Positions 58,635 through 64,000 of a DNA stretch of 64,000 nt are shown here, one piece after another. The position numbers were made by a program, and so were the translations under genes. The stretch is from NCBI RefSeq assembly GCF_004000845.1, contig NZ_BIMA01000020.1, positions 1 to 64,000 of the forward strand. Reading direction: 5' to 3'. Under the pieces are notes generated by a model. That model saw only the letters and a list, made by a program, of their open reading frames with translations. It was not told the DNA's origin and did not search any database. Numbering within the stretch: the stretch's first letter is position 1; every line of letters starts with the position of its first letter. Source of the stretch: Paenibacillus koleovorans NBRC 103111. Its GTDB lineage: Bacteria > Bacillota > Bacilli > Paenibacillales > NBRC-103111.

Positions 58635-58895
58635 CAATAAACCTCCATTTTTGTTATTTGAGATGACCCGGAATACATACACCTCGTTTTCATCGTAAAG
58701 GCAATCGGAAGGGCGATTTAGACATATCAGGGCGGGACAAAGCCATTTTCAATCCCATAAATAAATTCCGGTAAGTCCGTGAGGGACAGCGATAATGTTG
58801 TCTGACCTGCGCTAGGATTTGACTAATACGGGTGTGAAAATTGATTTATCTTTAGGTTGAATTACCGCTGAAAATCATTTGAGGAGGTCAATGGA
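58635..58895. promoter_or_regulatory. divergent control region
   Basis: This is the gap between the propeller gene and the solute-binding protein gene. TTGACT at 58819-58824 is a good -35 for the plus-strand gene, but the -10 (near GATTTAT) is weak, so an activator is expected. Nothing else is seen. Confidence 0.4.
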
Positions 58896-60539
58896 TTGAA
58901 AAAACAGTTGAAACAGGTCATCGTCATGTCGACGGTCTCCATCCTGCTGCTGAGTGCATGCGGGGGGAAAGAAGAGGAGAAAGGAACGGCCAGCCCGGGC
59001 GCTTCTTCGAATCCGAGCGCGGCCCCGGCTACACCGGCCAAGGAAAAATTGACTTTAAACTGGATGATTAGCGTGCCGACCGCTGCCTCGTCGCTCCCGT
59101 CCCGGGACAAAGATTTCATCAGGCAGACGATCGAAGAGAAGTTCAACGTGGAGATCAAGCTGGATTATGTCGTGATGAGCACCGACTACACGAACAAGCT
59201 GAACGCCTTGGTCGCCTCGGGCTCTGCGCCGGACTTCTTCCATCCGGAAGCGACAGCCACGTCCAAGTACATCGCCGACGGGGTAGGCATGGATATGACC
59301 AACTTGGTTACGACGGCCAAGATGCCGAATTATTTCAAGTGGGTGTCCGAGCTCGAGCTCAAGCGCTACCAGGTAGGCGGCAAGTTCATGCGCGCGCCGG
59401 TGCCGTTCGAGAAAAACTGGTACAATTCCTATTATGTTCGGAAGGACTGGATCGACGCGCTGAATGCCAAGGATCCCAGTCTCAAGCTGAAGGTTCCGGC
59501 TAATTATGACGAAATGATCGCCGTAATGAAAGCCTTTACATTCAACGATCCGGACGGAAACGGTAAGAACGATACGTACGGCTATACGACGGCTGCCGGC
59601 GGCAACTCGGTTCCCGCCGACTTCCCGGAATGGTTCAAGAACGGGATGACGCCTGGATTCGCGGTCGACTCGAGCAACAACTTCGTCGACAGCGGATCCA
59701 ACTCGCGGACGGCCAAAGTGCTGGAGGATGTGCGCAAAATGTTGGCTATGAACATCGTGGATCCGGATTGGTTCTTGAATAAGCCCGGGGATCAGATCAA
59801 CAAAGTGCAGGCGGGAAAAGCCGGCATTTTCTTCTCCGGCACCCGGGATGCCGCTTTTGACAACACAACGAACAGCGTGCAGAAGAAAACGCGCGAGATC
59901 ACAGGCAATGCCAAGGCTGAATTCGCCGCCTTCCACATTGCCGGAGACATTCCGGTAACCTATGAGCCGCTGCCGGGTACGCCATTCATGTTTTCCGCCA
60001 AGTCGGATTTGAAGAAAGTCGAGCGCACGCTTGAAATACTGGAATGGCTATCCGGCACGGAGGGGTATTTGCTGGCTAACTTCGGCAAGGAAGGCGTCCA
60101 TTACAAACGGGAAGGCAATAAAATCACTTTGATCCCCGACGCATTCAAAAAAGATATCGGCGACAATGGGAACTTCACCGAGGTTTGGGGCAGCGTCTTT
60201 ACCCTGGGTGTCAAGGATCCATCGAAAGCGCTGGGCTTGCAAATCGTCGACCCGCGGGAAACGGATCATGACCGTGCCATCCTCGCCTCCATCGCGAAGA
60301 ACAAGTACTACGTGCTGGGGACAAATGTAGTGCCTCCGGTCGGCTTGGATATCGGTGCCTATCGCACGCAAATGCGGGCCAAACAAGTTCAAGTGCTGAT
60401 GGAAGAGAAGGATTCGAGCAACTGGCCGAAATATTTGAACGAACTGCTGGATACCTACAAGGGCCGGGCTATTTTCGAAGCGTACGCGGAGCAAATCTCG
60501 ACCGCGCTAGGCAAAAAAATTGCATTTAAAACCGACTGA
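58896..60539 (+). CDS. CUT1-type solute-binding lipoprotein (solitary)
   Basis: The 547-residue lipoprotein has lipobox LSAC (Cys about 23), a Gly/Ser/Pro linker and an LplA/LipO-type binding domain (TIEEKFNVEIKLDYVVMSTD, FNDPDGNGKNDTYGYTTAAG, GKAGIFFSGTRDAAF). The start is TTG 58896 with GAGGAGG 8 nt before it; the nearby ATG runs into a stop after two codons. No permease or ATPase gene is adjacent. Its neighbours are two propeller paralogs, so it probably works with permeases elsewhere, possibly those of the other CUT1 operon. Confidence 0.88.
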   Translation: MKKQLKQVIVMSTVSILLLSACGGKEEEKGTASPGASSNPSAAPATPAKEKLTLNWMISVPTAASSLPSRDKDFIRQTIEEKFNVEIKLDYVVMSTDYTNKLNALVASGSAPDFFHPEATATSKYIADGVGMDMTNLVTTAKMPNYFKWVSELELKRYQVGGKFMRAPVPFEKNWYNSYYVRKDWIDALNAKDPSLKLKVPANYDEMIAVMKAFTFNDPDGNGKNDTYGYTTAAGGNSVPADFPEWFKNGMTPGFAVDSSNNFVDSGSNSRTAKVLEDVRKMLAMNIVDPDWFLNKPGDQINKVQAGKAGIFFSGTRDAAFDNTTNSVQKKTREITGNAKAEFAAFHIAGDIPVTYEPLPGTPFMFSAKSDLKKVERTLEILEWLSGTEGYLLANFGKEGVHYKREGNKITLIPDAFKKDIGDNGNFTEVWGSVFTLGVKDPSKALGLQIVDPRETDHDRAILASIAKNKYYVLGTNVVPPVGLDIGAYRTQMRAKQVQVLMEEKDSSNWPKYLNELLDTYKGRAIFEAYAEQISTALGKKIAFKTD

Positions 60540-60645
60540 TTCCGCTTGAACCCAGACCCGCAGATCAGCATCGCTTATCCCGCCGGAAGGGCGATTCAGG
60601 ACGCGGGTCTGTTTCATCATCCTACTATTAAAGGAGGTATCCTTA

Positions 60646-63096
60646 ATGAAACGAGTTATCGCCAAGATTGTGTCAGCCAGTTGGGGCATCAGCCTGCTGG
60701 CCATGCTATTCTGCCTTCCTCCCGCCTCCGCGGCGGATTTGCTGGTCCCCAACTACAGCTTCGAGTCCGGACTAACCTCGTGGACGCAAAAGTATGGCAC
60801 CGGAGGCATCACCGCCTCCTCGAATCACGCGTATTCAGGCACGCTAAGCGCGAAAATCGAAGATAATGCGGCGGGAACGGCATACGGGATTGAAAGCGAC
60901 TACTTGCCGGCTCTGGCGGGAACCACTTATGTAACCTATGCGAGAGCGTATATCGAGAGCGGAGCCGCCGATCTGTATCTGCGTTTCTGGAACAGCTCGA
61001 AAACATACCTGGGCACGACTTATGTCACGTCGAGCGCCCCCGCGAACCAATGGACCTATCTGAAGACTTCGGGTGTAGCGCCGGCAGGAACAGCTTACGT
61101 GACCGCCATGCTATACTCCAATGGAGCCAATATAGGGACCGTCTACTGGGACGAAGTCTTCATAACCAAATCACTGATGAATGTCGGGACGCAAATCACA
61201 AGCACGGCGATCCATTCCGCTACATTCGGCAAGGACGGCTCCAATAAGGATGCGATCTATGCCGTAGTGGACGGAGCGGCCGGCACAGATGCCCGATTGG
61301 CCTCGATCAATATCGATACTTTAAGCGCGACCACCTACGCGCTGCCCGGGGCGGCGGGGGGATGGGGAATTGCCAAGGCCACTGACGGGAAAATCTATGC
61401 GGGCACGTATAACGGCGGCAAGCTGTTCCAATATACGCCGGGCGCATCCAGCGTTGTCGACCTCGGGCAAGCCGGTGGGCAGCCGTTCCTGTGGTCGCTC
61501 GCTCCCGGCCCGTCCGGCTCCGTCTATATCGGATCGTTCCCGAATTCGAAGCTGATGAAGTATACGCCAGGCTCCGGCTATACGCAGCTGGGCTCCAGCC
61601 CCCTGGTATCGGCAGAACAATATGTTCGGAGTGTCGCGTACGATCCGGCCAGCAACATGGTTTACGCCGGAATCGGCGCCCATGCCCACCTGATCAAGTA
61701 CAATCCGGCTACAGGAACAAGCAGCAATGTGCTGCCGGCCGGCTACGCTTCCGAGTCGTTCGTCTATAACCTGGATATCGAGGGCGGCAAGCTGTTCGCC
61801 AGAGTGCTGCCCAGCTACAAAACGATCGTGTTCGATATTGCGGGAGGAGTAGTGACACAGGAAACGGAGATCGATAAGGTAAGCTCCGGTCTGGTGTCCT
61901 CGGTACACAACGGGGTTGTTTATTTCACGAAGGACAATGTACTGCACACTTACCATATCGCCAACAAAACGTACACGTCGCTAGGTGTGCCTTTCCCGAA
62001 TGCGCAGGATTTCGGACTTATCCAATTGACGGACCAGACGAACTATCCCGGCTATACACTGGTGGGCATTGAGAATAGCATGGGAAAACTTATGGTAGCC
62101 AAATACAACCTCCAGAACGGGACGGTCACGACCCAATACGTCACGGGCATCACGGAAACCCCGAACATTCTTCAGAGCCTGATCAAGGGACCGGACAATA
62201 AAATATACACGAGCGGCTTCCTTACCGGCGGCACCGGAATGTACACATCGATGCGATCCGATCAGATTACGATAGAGCGGGGCGTAGGACAGACGGAGGC
62301 CATGGCGACGCTGAACGGGAAAATCTATTACGGGGTTTATCCGGAAGCGTATCTCTACGAGCACGACCCTTCCCAGCCTTGGTCAATCGGGACGAATCCG
62401 GTCAAGCTGTTCGATCTGAAGAGCAATAAGCAGGATCGTCCGGGCAGTATGGTGACCGCCGAGGGCAAGCTGTTCATCGGCTCCGTGCCCTCTTACGGCG
62501 AGCTTGGCGGAGCGCTCACAATCTACGATCCGTCGACCGGCGTGCACACGGTGAAGCGCAATATCGTCAATAACCAGAGCATTATCGCGCTTACTTACCA
62601 AGGCGGCTACGTATACGGAGGCACCTCGATTTCCGGCGGATTAGGAATAGCGCCTACCGAAACCAGCGCCAAGCTATTGAAATACAACATTGCCGCCGGA
62701 ACATCCACCGTCATCAATCTGCCCGTCTCTGGCATCGCGGCGATTACCGCCATCACAGTCGGTCCCGACAACAACATCTGAATGATGGCGGAAGGGTATC
62801 TGTTGATCTATAATCCTTCGACCGGCACGTTCGTATACAGCAGCAACCTGTTCCCGACCGTGAACTACGGACCGACCGCATCCTCCGCGATTGTACTCGA
62901 TGCGTCCCTCGTAACGGGTAAGGACAATTATGTGTACGGCGTCATCAAAGGCACCTATTTCTTCAAAATCCATCCGACAACAAAAGCGGTCACGACCATA
63001 GAAAGCACGGCTAACTCGAAGGTCCGCTTGATCGAGGACGAATTTCGCAATCTCTACTATATAAGCACGACGGATATTTTCCGTTATGCGTACTGA
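60646..63096 (+). pseudogene. secreted CBM plus propeller-like protein, interrupted by one in-frame TGA
   Basis: It is closely similar to the protein encoded at 56163-58634: signal peptide (ending PASA), jelly-roll module (LVPNYSFESGLTSW) and the same series of propeller-like repeats. At codon 712 (62779-62781) TGA stands where the paralog has TGG (DNNIWMMAEG). The frame is otherwise open to 63096 and ends as the paralog does (DIFRYAY against DIYRYAF). The lesion removes the last 105 residues, about one propeller blade. An ATG follows the stop directly, but no ribosome binding site suggests restart. A sequencing error or readthrough cannot be excluded. The RBS AAAGGAGG precedes the start. Confidence 0.85.
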
Positions 63097-63112
63097 TCGG
63101 CGATTCTAACAC

Positions 63113-63172
63113 AAAGAGGCCAATGGCATGCATGTTCCTCGCCGGAACTGCAGGTCACTGGCCTCTATTTTT
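63113..63172. terminator. bidirectional terminator
   Basis: AGAGGCCAATG and CACTGGCCTCT pair across a long loop, with A and T runs outside, between the convergent propeller paralog and AraC gene. Confidence 0.75.
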
Positions 63173-64000
63173 CAATTCTGCTAAAGAATGACGGTACTCG
63201 GAGGGGGTCATCCCCTTCAAGTTTCGGAACACCCGAGAGAACGTTCGGAGCGACTCAAAGCCGGTATCAGCGGCAATATCGGAAATTTTCATTTCTGTGG
63301 CGGCGAGAAGGCTCAAGGCTCTGCGAATTCTTAACTCGTGCAAATGGCTCAAGAAGCTTTGACCGACTTGAGCCTTATACAACCGGCTGATATAGGTGGC
63401 ACTACATTTGAACAATGCGGCTACGTAATCGATGGTAACCTGTTCTTCCATGTAATGCGTATTGACATATTGCAAGAGCTTCCAATCATCGATCTTCTGC
63501 TCGACTTGCGGAGGGTGCCACAGCTCGCGCAGCTGCGAATGCTGCCGGATGAACGCAATGAAAACCTCTACCAGCTTCGAACGGATCATGCAGTTGCCGC
63601 CGAGCCCGGGACCGTTGAATTCATCCAACGCTTCGAACAGATGCCGGCGGATGAGCTGAAAGCTGTCGCTGTCCAGCTCCAGCACAGGGGACAGCTCGTC
63701 TCCGAGCTTGCTCAGAATTCCGCGCAAATCGGGCTCCATCAACCCTTCCGCCAGAATACGGATATCCAGCATACAGCATAGCTGAACGAACCGGCCATCT
63801 CCCGCCGTACTGAAGTTGTGCAAGTGATGAGGCTGTATGATCAGCATCGTTCCCGGCTTGAGCAAGTAGGAGGACCCGTTGATGAATGTAACGCCGCTCC
63901 CCTCCAGCACAACGCTTAATTCAATTTGTTCATGGTGATGGATCGGATAATTTCCATGCGTGTGAAGCCCTATGTAGAAAGAAAACTTCTTATGGCTTAG
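63155..64000 (-). CDS. AraC-family regulator with cupin domain (5' end outside window)
   Basis: The open frame continues through the right edge, so the start is not in the window. The visible part has 281 codons: a cupin sensor domain (FSFYIGLHTHGNYPIHHHEQ at the edge, then LKPGTMLIIQPHHLHNF) and a C-terminal AraC helix-turn-helix pair (VTIDYVAALFKCSATYISRL and ISDIAADTGFESLRTFSRVF, ending GMTPSEYRHS). A GTG at 63908-63910 could be mistaken for a start but lies inside the cupin domain. It is a likely regulator of the binding-protein/propeller cluster or of genes beyond the edge. Confidence 0.85.
   Translation of the reverse strand, partial: LSHKKFSFYIGLHTHGNYPIHHHEQIELSVVLEGSGVTFINGSSYLLKPGTMLIIQPHHLHNFSTAGDGRFVQLCCMLDIRILAEGLMEPDLRGILSKLGDELSPVLELDSDSFQLIRRHLFEALDEFNGPGLGGNCMIRSKLVEVFIAFIRQHSQLRELWHPPQVEQKIDDWKLLQYVNTHYMEEQVTIDYVAALFKCSATYISRLYKAQVGQSFLSHLHELRIRRALSLLAATEMKISDIAADTGFESLRTFSRVFRNLKGMTPSEYRHSLAELKNRGQ

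Noticed and set aside
62779-62784. TGA as selenocysteine codon
   Set aside because: The paralog has Trp (TGG) at this place, the protein is not a redox enzyme, and no selenocysteine machinery or insertion hairpin is apparent.
63155-63910. Complete 251-residue AraC gene starting at GTG 63908
   Set aside because: Cupin sequence continues upstream in frame through position 64000, so the gene is cut by the window edge.

Overview
The window looks like chromosomal DNA of a spore-forming, high-GC member of the Paenibacillaceae (Paenibacillus/Cohnella type). The clues are GGAGG ribosome binding sites with frequent TTG and GTG starts, YesN- and membrane-type AraC regulators beside CUT1 (LplB/LplC-type) sugar importers, an AbrB-type regulator, a c-di-AMP (ydaO-type) riboswitch before a 3D-domain wall protein, and Fur boxes of Bacillus type. 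No rRNA, tRNA, CRISPR array or prophage was seen.

Layout. 1-10.7 kb holds envelope and regulatory genes: two NodB-type deacetylases, a thioredoxin-reductase-like flavoprotein, a YesN-type response regulator followed by a coiled-coil protein and a phosphodiester glycosidase, a small membrane protein, an AbrB-type regulator with a long structured 3' region, trmL, an orphan PhoB-type regulator and the riboswitch-controlled 3D protein. 10.7-20.2 kb holds serC, a ThpR-type phosphodiesterase, an intergenic repeat array, a lipoprotein-response regulator-histidine kinase operon, and an SGNH/MBOAT pair likely to acylate an extracellular polymer. 20-42.9 kb is a carbohydrate region: a secreted PA14/discoidin/PHP protein, a membrane AraC sensor, a CUT1 importer without ATPase, a cytoplasmic PHP phosphatase, a heparinase II/III-like protein with a ceramidase-like hydrolase, and a GntR-controlled run of overlapping genes (enolase superfamily, SDR, NagB-like, NagA-like, AGE epimerase).

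43-56 kb is an iron locus on the minus strand: a Fur-box-preceded AraC/binding-protein fusion regulator, a siderophore-binding lipoprotein with its own Fur box, two FecCD permeases, an exporter-type ABC half-transporter and a YumC-type ferredoxin-NADP reductase. The regulator gene is split by a 5,124-bp composite transposon (49466-54589). Two IS1380-type elements flank AT-rich cargo that encodes a secreted trypsin-like protease and a small membrane protein. A 5-bp target duplication (ATAAA) is intact, and removing the element plus one copy restores the reading frame exactly.

56-64 kb carries a solitary solute-binding lipoprotein between two divergent paralogous secreted proteins, each with an N-terminal carbohydrate-binding-like module and a beta-propeller-like repeat region. 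One paralog is interrupted by a single TGG-to-TGA change. A 31-codon AraC C-terminal remnant lies beside the other. The right edge cuts through another AraC gene.

Short degenerate direct repeats spaced about 50 bp apart occur in several intergenic regions and look like a genome-specific feature. All functions are inferred from motifs and context; no database search was run.
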